Assembly: GCA_017562135.1 (NCBI GenBank)
Contig: QEYB01000229.1
Coordinates: 62,001-126,000, forward strand
From: Dipylidium caninum
Lineage: Eukaryota > Platyhelminthes > Cestoda > Cyclophyllidea > Dipylidiidae
Direction: 5' to 3'
DNA: 64,000 nt
Of this stretch, positions 31,501-42,699 are shown in pieces. Positions within the stretch are counted from its first letter, which is position 1, and each line of letters starts with the position of its first letter. Below the pieces are notes generated by a model, which worked only from the letters and a program-made list of their open reading frames with translations, was not told the DNA's origin and made no database searches. Position numbers and translations under genes: made by a program.

Positions 31501-34500
31501 AGGAGCGGTGGCTGATGCTGGTGAGACTCTGTGGCATCGCAAAATGACTAGCCGCGCTGAGTATTTCAAGGTCGGGACCCGAAAAATTTTTAGCATCGAC
31601 CTTCTCTCCCCAAATTTCATACCTCCCCACGCCTTGCCGGTGGCAGAACTGCTATCATCTCTGCATTCCCAGCCTCCTCGAGACGCGGCGAGTTTTTGGA
31701 AGCCATAGCGCCAAGGTTCCGCTCACTCACCGACCCTGGAGTCTCCCGTTTGTCTGGTCGCCTAATTGCGGCCAGGGCAAATAAGTAGTATAGGCGACGA
31801 CAACTCAACCTGAGGAAATAGGCAGGTTGGTGACATCCCATCGCGCCCCGATGAGGCAACAGTCAGCGGGGCGGAGATTTGGCGGATCGGCTGCACTCGC
31901 GGACGGGCAGGGCGTCGCGCGGCGCGAAAACGTCTTTCAGCGGAGCACCCACTGCTGCCAGGCGCTAAAAGGGGGCGGAGCGGAGGGCGAGGGGGAGGCG
32001 GAGGAGAAGGCGGTTTTGAAAGGACGCTCAACCCACCTCCAACTACCTACAAATGCATGGGAAGTCTGCATCTCCCCTGGGGGAATTTTGGCGCGGATTC
32101 ACACGGGCAGCAGCCGTCACGGCTGCAACCTCCCACCTTCGAGGCGATTCATTGTTCGGCTGACAGACGAGGTTGCCGCGATAAGCATCGAAAGGGGCGA
32201 AATTTCGGTCTTTTGAACGGCCATTGTCCCACTGCGCGGGGTGGGAGCTTCAGAGCCGGTGGTGGGTTGCAGCCGAGCGAACGCCAACCGGAGTCGGAGG
32301 GGATGGAGCCACTCGCTGACGCGGTGGGGGACGCAAAATCCGCCCAGCGTCCCACCGTGAATCATCGGGCAGCCGTCGAGCCTCTCCCGCCTTCCCTCCT
32401 TCGCCCTCTCGTTCTCTCCACGTCGTGGTGTCCGGAGGGTATTCCGCCTTGGGACCGCGCAACGCGCTAAACCCTCCTCCTGTCGCCATCCATTAATCCG
32501 TCTGCTGTCAGTGGCGTATTTTTTTGACAACCGATTCATCTCTGCCCCGCTGACAAGTGACACATGTCATTTGTCATTTTGTGGCAGGCGGTTGCATCGT
32601 TTTGCGACACAGGGTGGTGTTGTCACCTCACTTTTAACCCGAACCATTCGCATGACTCCATCACAGTGGTGCGGAGGTGCGGCTCATACTACTAACAAAG
32701 ATCCCGCAAGTAGTATATGCGCTGGAGGCGTTCAGAGTGGCTGAGTCAGTGAAAGAAAGGCAATTTATGCTTTTGTCTGAATAAAATTGCTCTCCTCTCG
32801 CCTTGTTAAAGTGCCACACACCGTGAACCGGAGCGACGCATCGAATCTCGGTTTGCAAGGCTCCATCAGAGTCTGAGAATGTTAATAGTTTCCATTCTAC
32901 CCTGTCGAGATGGCAAGCGCCGAGTATGGCGATTGCCTTCTCGTCGAGTTTGGCTACACTCGCACCGGCCTGCCCTATCGCCGACGGAACGCATCACTCC
33001 AATCGTCCACCAGTCCCGGACCGAGAAGCAGCTCCGGCATCGCCGATGGATGCCCGACGGAGAGGCGAGTTTCACCCACGCCGTGGATAGCAGAGCGAGG
33101 GAATCGGAGCCTCCGATTCCCTCAGCTGACAGTCCCACGGAACTCCACCAGGGCGAGGAAGTGGCGTTGAAGGCGTAGGAGAATTTGTCGACCTCATTCA
33201 TAACCGCCGAAAGGAAAGTAGACTCCACTTCGAGCGGTCTCTTGACTTGGAGGCGCAACTGACGAGCAGTTGAGCATCAAAAGAGCGTTACTTGTCTGGT
33301 TGTCGAAAGGTGGTAGCCTTCGGTGCCTCATACTTCCTCCGCCTCCTCGTCCTCCTCCACCTGCTCCGCCCCTCTCCTTCCTCCGTCCTCTGCGCGGAAC
33401 TAAGGGCCATTAGCCCAACCTTCCGCATTCTTTTCATCGTCCGTCTCGCCCGCCTCCGCGTCCCACACCGGCATCACGCTACGCACCCAAACTCTTGCCT
33501 CAGCCCTTCCGTCCCCCTTCCATTGTCCGGCATCGTCCTCCCTTGTCTCTCTGTGTGTGTCAAGGCCGTCCCTGGACTTGGGTGACAGCCGGGGGCGAGC
33601 GGAGGCCGCGCTCAAACACCACACCTGCCGTCTGACGACAGTGAACCGCCGCCAGTCGCCAGGAGGACGAGCGCGGGTGCTTACGGACGGGAGAAGAGAC
33701 CGGCTGCGCCCGGGCAGGGGGGGCGGGAGGGACGAAAGTGACATTCTTCCACTCCCGCTTCCGGTTAGGAAGCACGCCTGACTTGTTTCACCCGTCGGTG
33801 TGTCTTTTTACACTTCCCCTCCGCCCAATCACAGCCGGCCAGTGGGAAATCCCGGGGTTGCGCCGCCTCGCGCGCGGGCGAGGTGCTCCTTCGTCTTCCC
33901 AGCTCCTCGTAAGCTCACCACGAAGACGAGCTCCCATGAAGGAGAGAAGGCAGCGAGGATGGAGGGCGCAGCGGGCAAACAGTTGGCTCCGTGAGGGGAA
34001 GGGAAGCCGAGCTCTTTTCCACGCAGACACACCCACACACTCGTGGCTTTCAGGTCCTTTTTGTTAGTCTTTTCGTCCTCCCGCCTGACAGGGAAATTCC
34101 CATTCATTCTTGCCCTCTCCCTCCCCCCGTGGTACCTCCTCCTTCGCCCGGCACGCCGATGCTGCGGAGAGGATGAACACAAGCACTTTCACGGTCTTCC
34201 GGCTAATCCGGCGCGTCATCTCGCCCACCTCCCGAGCGAGTGGACTCCCCGGCGCTGATAAAAGGCTGGTTTCGGCACACCGCCGGCCTCCTCGTCGCCC
34301 CGATGCGAGAGGGCGAAGCCCCGGTGGTTCGAAGCCGAAACAAACGTCTCTGGCAGCCGCGGAGGTGTGCGCTCCCTTCTCGGCCACGAGGACGAGGCGC
34401 AGTCTGCCGAACTGGCGGGGAAAAACGCGGAGTGCATTCAATTTACCCCGAGGACCGCTTTCATTATGGACTCAGACAATGGGAAGGGGGACGGGGCGAC

Positions 34501-34784
34501 GGGGCCGGAAACACGCGATGTTTCCCGTTCCTCCGGCATTTTTCCCAATCTCCCCACCGGCATATCCTCCCTCGCGCTGGCCAACTTCCTGTCGAGGGAG
34601 TCAACGCGGAGGGAGGCGGCGGCGGCGGCGGCGGCGGCGGGGGTTGGAAGGAAAGAGAACGAGGCGGAAACGCCCAATCAAACAGCAGGTAGTCAAAAGG
34701 TGCTCGCTGATCTTCCGCCATTGTCCGCGCAACACGATGGCCGTGTCGACGCGTCTTCGCTCTCCGCGATCGTGGAAGCATTTT
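25511..34784. other. 9.3-kb intergenic block, increasingly GC-rich, no recognised gene
   Basis: It should include the NSD 3' UTR; I see no clear AATAAA within 300 bases of the stop. From about 26.8 kb the base composition becomes GC-rich with abundant CG dinucleotides. There are CA/GCATGC-type stretches at 27165-27205 and 27395-27430, and short GC-rich repeats such as 28680-28710. Long open frames occur on both strands (for example 27980-28747 +, 28050-28568 -, 30879-31547 + and 30829-31425 -). They overlap in all frames, are Arg/Pro/Ser-biased, and resemble no family known to me, as expected by chance in GC-rich DNA. Confidence 0.6.
34614..34642. repeat. (GGC)n trinucleotide repeat
   Basis: Nine or so GGC units in a row in GC-rich intergenic DNA, just outside the left arm of the inverted repeat. 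Confidence 0.9.
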
Positions 34785-36892
34785 CCTCAGTTTACTTCGC
34801 TTGTTTCCGGCCTCGCCCCCTCTCCCGTCTTATTTCAACTCCCTTGCCCGAAGTCCATCACCCACGCTGGCCCAAATTCAGCTCCCCCCACCCCCCCTCC
34901 TCCTGCTGTTTTATTTCGCACCCCTCACTCTTCCCCACCGCCACTGCCACTGCCACTGCCAACATCAAGACCCTGTTCTTCTAATCATTCCTTATTTTAT
35001 ATACGCATACCTACGAATATAAGCCCAATGGAGCTCGTTGTACATTCCGCGAACTCGAGGCTTCTTTCTACCAGTCGATGCGGCGTCAGGGTTCAGGTAT
35101 TGCCCCACCCCCATCTCTTCCTCCGCCTCCGCTTCCGACTCCTCTTCTCCCACTCCCCTCCCCTCCCCCTCCTCCTCCTCCTTCCACAGTGGAGGCTGTG
35201 GAGTTGGCCGAGGAGTGAAAGAGCAGTTGGGACAGTCGGTGGACTCGTAAGCAGGAGGGATGCGCTAAAAGGCGTTTCGGGGTGACGACCGTCGTCTCCT
35301 CGTTAGGCGTCGATTTGGGCTACTGGGACGGAGTGTCTTGCATTGTCGACAGACAGGCAAGAAACTGCCGGCAGTCGCTGGGCGCCCAGGCCGTCCACTC
35401 AGTCCGACACGCAGACTTGAGGCCTGCCACATTGAGTGGCCGGGGTGGGGGTGGGGTGGGGGTGGGGTGGGAGGTGGAGGTGGGGGCGGAGGACGTTGAC
35501 AGGCCGATGGGGGTTGTCCAGTCGCCGGCATCGCGGCGTTGGATGGCGACAGTCGCGGGAGACCAGCGGGACGAAGGGGGCGAGTCGAGGAAAGGCGCCG
35601 CCGTCACCCCGCAGCCCCGGACGGGAGGATGGCGGAAAACGCGCGTGGGCGTAGGCGTCGGGTGGTCGACGAAGGCCTCGGAAGCGCTCGTAGAGGAAAG
35701 GAGGAGGAGGTAATACGGAGTGACGAGGCGCAGCCTCCACGGCGTCCAGATTGACCCTCAAGGGGGCATTGGGGGCGAGGGAAGGGCGACTTTTGTCCTG
35801 AGCCGCGGGGAACGAGGCTGCCTGCTGTTGCGGTGCCTGCGAATCTCAGGCTCAGGGGCTGAAAGACCAGTGACGCGTCTGCACTGTCATCGAAATTGCC
35901 AAGTCGCGTCAAGGCGAGTCGCGACTCGGATGATGCCACTGACAACGGAGTCTGAATGAAGACGAGCAGTGTTGGTGTGAAGGGCGTCGCGGCTGCGCCT
36001 GACTGCGGTGGTGAGGCGAAGAGAGCACTCGACGGGGGCGAGGAAGGCACTGCTGGCGCGAGGGAGACGCCGCCGACAGGGCGGCATTCTTGATGCCTCC
36101 ACGGACAGACTGACAAGGTGATGAAATGACGACGGGACGAGTGAGGGGCGTGGAGGGAAAAAGAGGGCATTCGAGGAGGTGGTGCATTCACCAGGTCGCC
36201 ACGACGGGGACGAAGGAGGTGAGGAGGCGCGGCGGTTGTGGGGTGGCGGCGCATCCACTGCCACAGAGTCGCAGGGTCGCGGAGTCGCGGAGTCGCGGAG
36301 CGAGTCGCCGCTTCCCCGTGTGCAGCACTCAGGCCGAGGCGAGTGGCATCGGGGCAGGCGGACGTCGGGTGAGGCGCGGCCTGAGGGGGCGGACGAGAGA
36401 CGCGGACGCGGTGCGATGCTCTCGACTTCCGGTCTCGCACACAAAACGCCCGTCCAACTGCCACACCGACCCGCTATTCATTTGACGCGACGAACGCGTT
36501 CAAAGGACCGCGCCACGTCCGCTTGACGCCTCGGTGGAAACCCGAATGCCCAGCCCAAACCTCGTTTCGCGTCATCACGGCCTTTGCTCCTCTTCCTCTT
36601 CCTCTTCCTCTTCCTCTTCGTCTTCCTCTCCCCTCTCCCTCCCTCCATCCTTCCTTCATGCCTCTTTGCCCCGCCTCCACTTCCGCCTCTGCCTCCGCCT
36701 CCGCCTCTCGGGACGGGGCTGCCTCTGTCCCCCCCCTCCCCTCTCGTTGCGCGGCACCTTCGAGAGGCGGCCTCGAGGGCCACTCGCTATTTGCACAACT
36801 GCGTCGCTTCACGAGAGTTAAGACGTCGTCGGACCCACTGTCGACGGTGGCCTCCGTTGCTGTCAACTTTCAGACCGCGGGATGTCCCCACC
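34785..36892 (+). repeat. Left arm of a 7-kb inverted repeat
   Basis: The reverse complement of 39834-41796 matches this segment over its whole length. Anchors are CCTCAGTTTACTTCGCTTG at the outer end (34785; reverse complement ending 41796), CGCATACCTACGAATATAAG (about 35003; reverse complement about 41563), the repeated GTCGCGGA block near 36275-36300, and TGTCAACTTTCAGACC at the inner end (36861). By eye the arms are roughly 90% alike, with indels. The left arm carries a GGGGT-type expansion (35440-35490) that is much shorter on the right. No open frame is conserved intact between the arms. Confidence 0.93.
35440..35492 (+). repeat. G-rich tract with quadruplex potential
   Basis: Runs of four and five G separated by single T or A across 50 bases, enough for several intramolecular G-quadruplexes. 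The matching place in the right arm (about 41190-41205) is much shorter, so the tract expanded or shrank after the arms formed. Confidence 0.85.
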
Positions 36893-39833
36893 TACGTGGT
36901 CAGGCCTGATTTCTTTGACGTTGAAGCACATCTAACTTTTCTCGTCTACCGTCGTCGTCTTCTCTCGTGAAACTCTGTCCCCATCAGCGACATTGCAGTC
37001 CTCTGCCATCTTGGCGTAGTGAATGTTTCTCGTCACCAAACTGTGAACTTATGAAGATTAAAACTTGGATGAATACAGCCGATTTTTCCTCCCATCACCG
37101 ACGGAGGCGCGGGTCGTGAAATTTTTGATGTCCCTCCATCAACGGCGCCGATTGTCGTCGTGTCCAGACCGAAGCAAGCCGGAATGTTCCACTGGTAGAA
37201 GAAAAAGTTTCGTTTTACGGATTAGGCCACCGCTTGAATCATGAGGAATCGATCGATTTGTTGAAACCTGATTGGTTGGCTGAGCGAATAGCCAATCGGC
37301 GCTTTTGACTGTTGCCCAATGATTTTTCACAATTTTCCAGTGTTCTGGTGCTAATCTGACAATCTAATGGAATTTCTCACCGCCAGAGCAGGCCTCCACT
37401 CGCACCGCCCATTCCCCCTATGCCAAAACTTTACCACAACTTTTTAACCACTCGCGTCACACATACGTGACGTCATGAAGTCGAAGCTATTGCGCGATCT
37501 TGATGAGCAATTAGTCAGACTCATGGAACTCGGAGCTCGAAAGGGCCTTCTTTGTACCTCACCAACCATTCAGGGGTAATTACGCCTTTTATATCCTCCC
37601 TGCGAGGCAAAAATTGGACGAAACTCACAAAACTGCAATGCCTTAAAACGCCATTTCCTTCCCTCATCCCCCTCAGAGGAACCATTCCGAAGACCAACTG
37701 TTTACCGTGTTAAGTGAAAAATAATCATCATCCCCACCTTCCATTAGTGGAGCTCTCAACGGAGAAAAGGTAAAAATTTTGGAAGGGCCAAATTGAGCCC
37801 AAAATAGTTACTTCCTTCCGAAATTCCCTCCTTCTGGCTTTGGGGAGGGGACGGCGAGGCGAGGCGAGCGAGGCGAGGGGCGGGACGGGGCGGGGCGGGG
37901 CGGGGGGGGGCGGGGCGGGGCAGGGCGAGAAGAAGCCGAAGCAGTCGCGGTCGGAGAGGCGGGGAGGGTTGGGAAGTGGGGGCTGAATGGGGCGGGGAGG
38001 AGACGCGGAACGAGCACCTGCACTACGCGGTGGACGGAGGGGCGAATGCGTGGAGCACGTCGACGCCCTTATTGTCAGCGGAGTGGGAGAAAAAAAGGAG
38101 TGGGCCTGCAGTGCTGCCACCCAAAGGCGGTGAGCCGGTCGGTGCTAAGTGGTTTTGCCTGAATGCAACGAAGCGGGAGGAGTGGAGTCCCTCGAGGAAT
38201 GATTCGACTTATGGAGGAGGTGCTTGCGACCGGCCTCCTCGGCTTTCCACACCGGCGGACATCGCGACAGCCCCCCCTTCCCCCTCTCGCTCCGTGGATG
38301 CGTCGAGGACGGCGTTTCAGGAGGAAAGGGGCGCCGAAGACACTTCCATGCCATCCAACTTGCAGTTCGGGCACTCAACTGGCCTCCAGGCTCGGTCGTG
38401 AAGCGCCTCCGCGCGGTGGCGGGAGCGACTTGTTCGGCCACGGCTAAGGGGAGGTAAATCGACCGAAGCCAGTGGAAAATCGCCTCGCAGGGAAGGCTTG
38501 CAGAGATTTGACCGAAGGCTCCTTTGGCTCCTGAAATTTTCTCAAATCCACTCTTAAGCCCGGCCGACGTGAGGCGTCTGGGGCTTCGAGGACAGTTCAA
38601 CGCCGATCGGTTGAAGGAGAAAACGACGAGATCGCCTCCAACGAGGCCACGGAAGAGGATTTGCCCGGGGCCACGGCGAAGGGCTCTTAGGCCTCGGGGG
38701 CAAAAGAGGCGATTTGTGCGACTGCTGCGGCAAACCTCCACCATCCGGAAGGTATTTCGGTCATGGAGCGTGCAAACGCGGCGAATGCGGTCTGAAACCG
38801 GATGGAAGGTTTTTACTTCATGGCAGCAGCACCATGGCTGGCGATGCCTCGTGGAAGGAGTGGGATCGTTTGCAGCCGGCGGGAAATGACGTTTTCCCGC
38901 CCCGCCTCGAGAGGTCCGACCACGGTCGGATTGTCACGAGGAGGAGTGCGACAGTCCAGTGTGGAAGTAGGCGGTGGCGGGGGGGGGCGACGGCTGCCGT
39001 CACCGGAGTACACACTGAAGGCTGACAAATTCAACATTTGATTGCCACAAACACACTCACTAATGTCCTCGCCTCCTCTACCTCCCCCTGCACCTCCTGC
39101 TCCCTCTGAGGCCCGTCCTCGACAAGTTGCGAGGCAATTGAACGCCAAGACACATTTGGCGCAGTCCAACGGCCGGCGGAGAGGCAGCGAGGCGCCACTG
39201 GTCCGTAGGTCCGCATTGAGCAATGCGGCGCGGGGCAGGAAGACTCCCCGCCTGTGACCGAGGCGCTCACGCCGCCATGTCCCGCGCAATGGCACTCCAC
39301 AACGCGTGGGTTTCGAGGATCTGAAATCGGCCGGATGAGGTGTGGCGCGCGCCACGACGACCGCCTGATAACTCGACTGCTCGGCGCAGCAGAATTTGCA
39401 CACTCTGGGCGCCTCAGACGTCGTTCCTCGTCTCCCTCGACGTCCCCGTAAGCGTCGAAACTGGTGCCACGTCGTCGTTGGCGTCGTCCTTGGTGATGCA
39501 CGACTGGGTGCCACGAGGAGCGTTGAGTCCTCTCGTTCAGCTGACGCTGTGGGGCCAGAAGGAGGCGAAGAAGGCAGTGGGCAACGCGGGGGGGTGGGCA
39601 TGGCATGCTAGAGGGAGCGGCGCGGCGGAATCGGAGGGCGGGGGCGTCGAGGCCCGTCGGCGGCTGCCTGAAGAGGGCCGCAATGCTCGGGAGGAGAGTT
39701 GGCAACGGCGGCACGAGGCGCACCTTGGCGGAAGCGTCTTTTCCCTCTTCGCCGAGTCATTCAAGAAGTCAGACGCTGATTGGCAGTCTCCCACAGCAGT
39801 TGGTCTGCACGCCGAGAGAGGCCAGCGGCCGTC
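36893..39833. other. 2.9-kb spacer of the inverted repeat
   Basis: Single-copy between the arms. The first 0.9 kb (to about 37800) is AT-richer. It is followed by a G-rich tract and GC-rich DNA with several long, mutually overlapping open frames (38145-38744 -, 38813-39601 -, 39031-39723 -, 39340-39942 +), none recognisable. If the structure is a transposon, its gene should be here, but I find no transposase motif. Confidence 0.6.
37841..37927 (+). repeat. GGCGA/GGGGC tandem repeat, strong G-quadruplex potential
   Basis: GGCGA units pass into GGGGC units and a G9 run on the + strand. It lies in the spacer of the inverted repeat. Confidence 0.88.
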
Positions 39834-41796
39834 GGTGGGGACATCATCCGGTCTGAAAGTTGACAGCAACGGAGGCCTCCGTCAACAGGAGTGGCCCGAC
39901 GATGTCTTAACTCTCGGTAAAGCATCGCAGTTGAGCGAATAGCAGGTGGCGCTCGAGGTCGTCTCTCGAAGGTGCCACGCAACGAGAGGGGAGGGGGGGG
40001 ACAGAGGCAGCCCCGTCCCGAGAGGCGGAGGCGGAGGCGGAGGCAGAGGCGGAAGTGGAGGCGGGCAAAGAGGCATGAAGGAAGGATGGAGGGAGGGAGA
40101 GGGGGAGAGGAAGACGAAGAGGAAGAGGAGAGAGGAAGAGGAAAGAGGGAGCAAAGGCCGTGATGACGCGAAACGAGGTTTGGGCTGGGCATTCGGGTTT
40201 CCACCGAGGCGTCAAGCGGACGTGGCGCGGTCTTTGAACGCGTTCGTCGGTCAAATGAATAGCGGGTCGGTGTGGCAGTTGGACGGGCGTTTGTGTGCGA
40301 GACCGGAAGTCGAGAGCATCGCACCGCGTCCACGTCTCTCGTCCGCCCCCTCAGGCCCGCGCCTCACCCGACGTCCGCCTGCCCCGATGCCACTCGCCTC
40401 GGCCTGAGTGCTGCACACGGGGAAGCGGCGACTCGCTCCGCGACTCCGCGACTCCGCGACCCTGCGACTCTGTGGCAGTGGATGCGCCGCCACCCCACAA
40501 CCGCCGCGCCTCCTCACCTCCTTCGTCCCCGTCGTGGCGACCTGGTGAATGCACCACCTCCTCGAATGCCCTCTTTTTCCCTCCACGCCCCTCACTCGTC
40601 CCGTCGTCATTTCATCACCTTGTCAGTCTGTCCGTGGAGGCATCAAGAATGCCGCCCTGTCGGCGGCGTCTCCCTCGCGCCAGCAGTGCCTTCCTCGCGC
40701 CCGTCGAGTGCTCTGTTCTCCTCACAACCGCAGCCAGGCGCAGTCGCGACGCTCTTCACACCAGCACTGCTCGCCTTTATTTAGACTCCGTTGTCAGTGG
40801 CGTCATGCGAGTGGCGACTCGCCTTGACGCAACTTGACATTTCGGAGCAGCACACAGCCTCGTTCCCTGCGGCTCTCGATAGAAGTCGCCTTTCCTTCGC
40901 CCCCAATGCCCCGTTGAGGGTCCAGTCTGGACGCCGTGGAGGCCGCGCCTCGTCACTCCGCATTATCTTCTCCTCCTTTCCACTACGAGCACCTCCGAGG
41001 TCTTCGTCGACCACCGCGACGCCTAAATTCACGCGCGTCTCCCACCATCCTCCCGTCCGGGGCTGTGGGATGACGCCGGCGCCTTTCCTGCACTCGCCTT
41101 CTTCGTCCCGCTGGTCTCCGCGACTGTCGCCATCCAACGCCGCGATGCCGGCGACTGGACAACACACGTCGGCCTGTCAACATCCTCCGCCCCCCACCTT
41201 GCCACTCAATGTGGCAGGCTTTAAGTCTGCCTGTCGCGCCGAGTGGACGGCCTGAGGGCCCAGCGACTGTCGGAGACTTCTTGCCTGTCTGCCGACAATG
41301 CAAGTCACTCCGGCCCCAGAAGCCCAAATCGACGCCCAACGAGGAGACGGTCGTGACCCCGAAACGCCTTTTAGCGCATCCCTCCTGCTTACGAGTCCAC
41401 CGACTGTCCCAACTGCTCTTTCACTCCTCGGCCAACTCCACAGCCTCCACTGTGGAAGGAGGAGGAGGAGGAGGAGGAGGAGGAACTGAACTATGACGCC
41501 GCATCGACTCGGTAGAAGACGCCTCGAGTTCGCGGAATGTACAACGAGCTCCATTGGGCTTATATTCGTAGGTATGCGTATATAAAATAAGGAATGATTA
41601 GGAGGACAGGGTCTTGATGTTGGCAGTGGCGGTGGCAGTGGCGGTGGGGAAGAGTGAGGGGTGCGAAATAAAACAGCAGGAGGAGGAGGGGGGGGGGAGG
41701 AAAATTTGGGCCAGTGTGGACGATGGACTTCGGGCGAGGGAGTTGAAATAAGACGGGGGAGGGGACGAGGCCGGAAACAAGCGAAGTAAACTGAGG
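39834..41796 (-). repeat. Right arm of the 7-kb inverted repeat
   Basis: Inverted copy of 34785-36892, see that entry. It ends about 130 bases before the last readable frame downstream of the ETS gene, so transcripts of that gene may run into it. On the - strand, an AATAAA lies near 40776-40782 inside this arm. A (GGA)n tract (about 41455-41485) corresponds to the CCT-rich tract near 35157-35185 of the left arm. Confidence 0.93.
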
Positions 41797-41926
41797 GTAT
41801 AGAGCAGGAGTGACTTCGAAGCCCCTTCTCACCTCCACTGGACAGGAGGCGGGGCTTGGAGGGGAGTCTCCGCGGCTGAGTATAACGTAGTCCGATCATG
41901 ACACGGCAATGCCGCTTTTGGCCATA

Positions 41927-42697
41927 TCATTGAGGCGAAGAGTGGGCCAACGGTGGCTCCCTCGTCCTCCGATCTTGCAGGGTCTGCGAAAGCATTGACA
42001 TGAAGTGCTCCACTAGGTCCACCTGAATCGGCATCCAGATGTAATGTCCGTTACCGTTGGTGGCGTTGGCGCTCCCGCTAATGCCGTTGGAAGAAGGAAG
42101 AGGAAGAGGCGGTAGTGGTGGTGGAAGAGGAGGTGGAATGACACTCGGCATGTCGCCGGTCGACTGCCTAGGACACATCGGCTCAGCATCAATCTCCGAC
42201 TTCCTGCTCTCATTGCGGGGCACATCGAAGGGGCCGGAAAATGGACTGTGATTGTTGCGATGGCGGAAGTAACGATGGTGGTGGCTGCAAATGGAGTTTC
42301 CGGTCGTCTCTACATCCCGAGACTTTTTGGATCTGCTCTTTCAACCGATTCATATTAATCATGTGACGTTGGCAGTGGAGGAAAGAGCGATGGTCCGGAG
42401 TGTGGGGCGGAGGCGGCGGAAGGGGCTCTTCCTGCTTCCCTGCACTCATGGGCGACCAACAGTCCGTGAGTCGAGGCTTCTGATGGGCTGGCAGAGGTGT
42501 TGAAGCGTGCAAAGTGTGGGAGGAATGCGAGTTGAAATGCAGAGATCGAGTGTCGCAGAGCTTCTGAGACGACGTCAAAGACCCGTGACAACTGCAGTGG
42601 CAGTCGGGTGATGAAGAGCGCTTCGATGTCCGATGAGACGGTAGAAGGGCTTGAAGCACTTCCTTGCAGGCGAGAGAGGCCATCGTTTCCATATTTC
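41927..42697 (-). CDS. Possible frameshifted C-terminal continuation of the ETS protein
   Basis: Directly after the ETS stop, a second frame runs from 42692 to 42210. It is rich in Ser, His and Pro and contains the helix-like INMNRLKEQIQKVSGC. A third frame then runs from about 42245 to 41927 with NGHYIWMPIQVDLVEHFMSM and ends at a clear stop. Both frame steps are in the same direction by one base. The region could be a disordered ETS tail broken by two single-base assembly errors, or 3' UTR that happens to be open. Composition favours coding; proof is absent. Confidence 0.35.
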
Positions 42698-42699
42698 CC

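Noticed and set aside
27980..31547. Long open frames on both strands in the GC-rich block, up to 255 codons
   Set aside because: They overlap in most frames and on both strands, are Arg/Pro/Ser/Gly-biased, lack splice-phase partners, and match no family known to me. Stop codons are rare in GC-rich DNA, so such lengths are expected.
35604..36464. 286-codon - strand frame in the left inverted-repeat arm as a real gene
   Set aside because: The matching part of the right arm (40272-40784) is broken into different frames, so the protein is not conserved between the copies.
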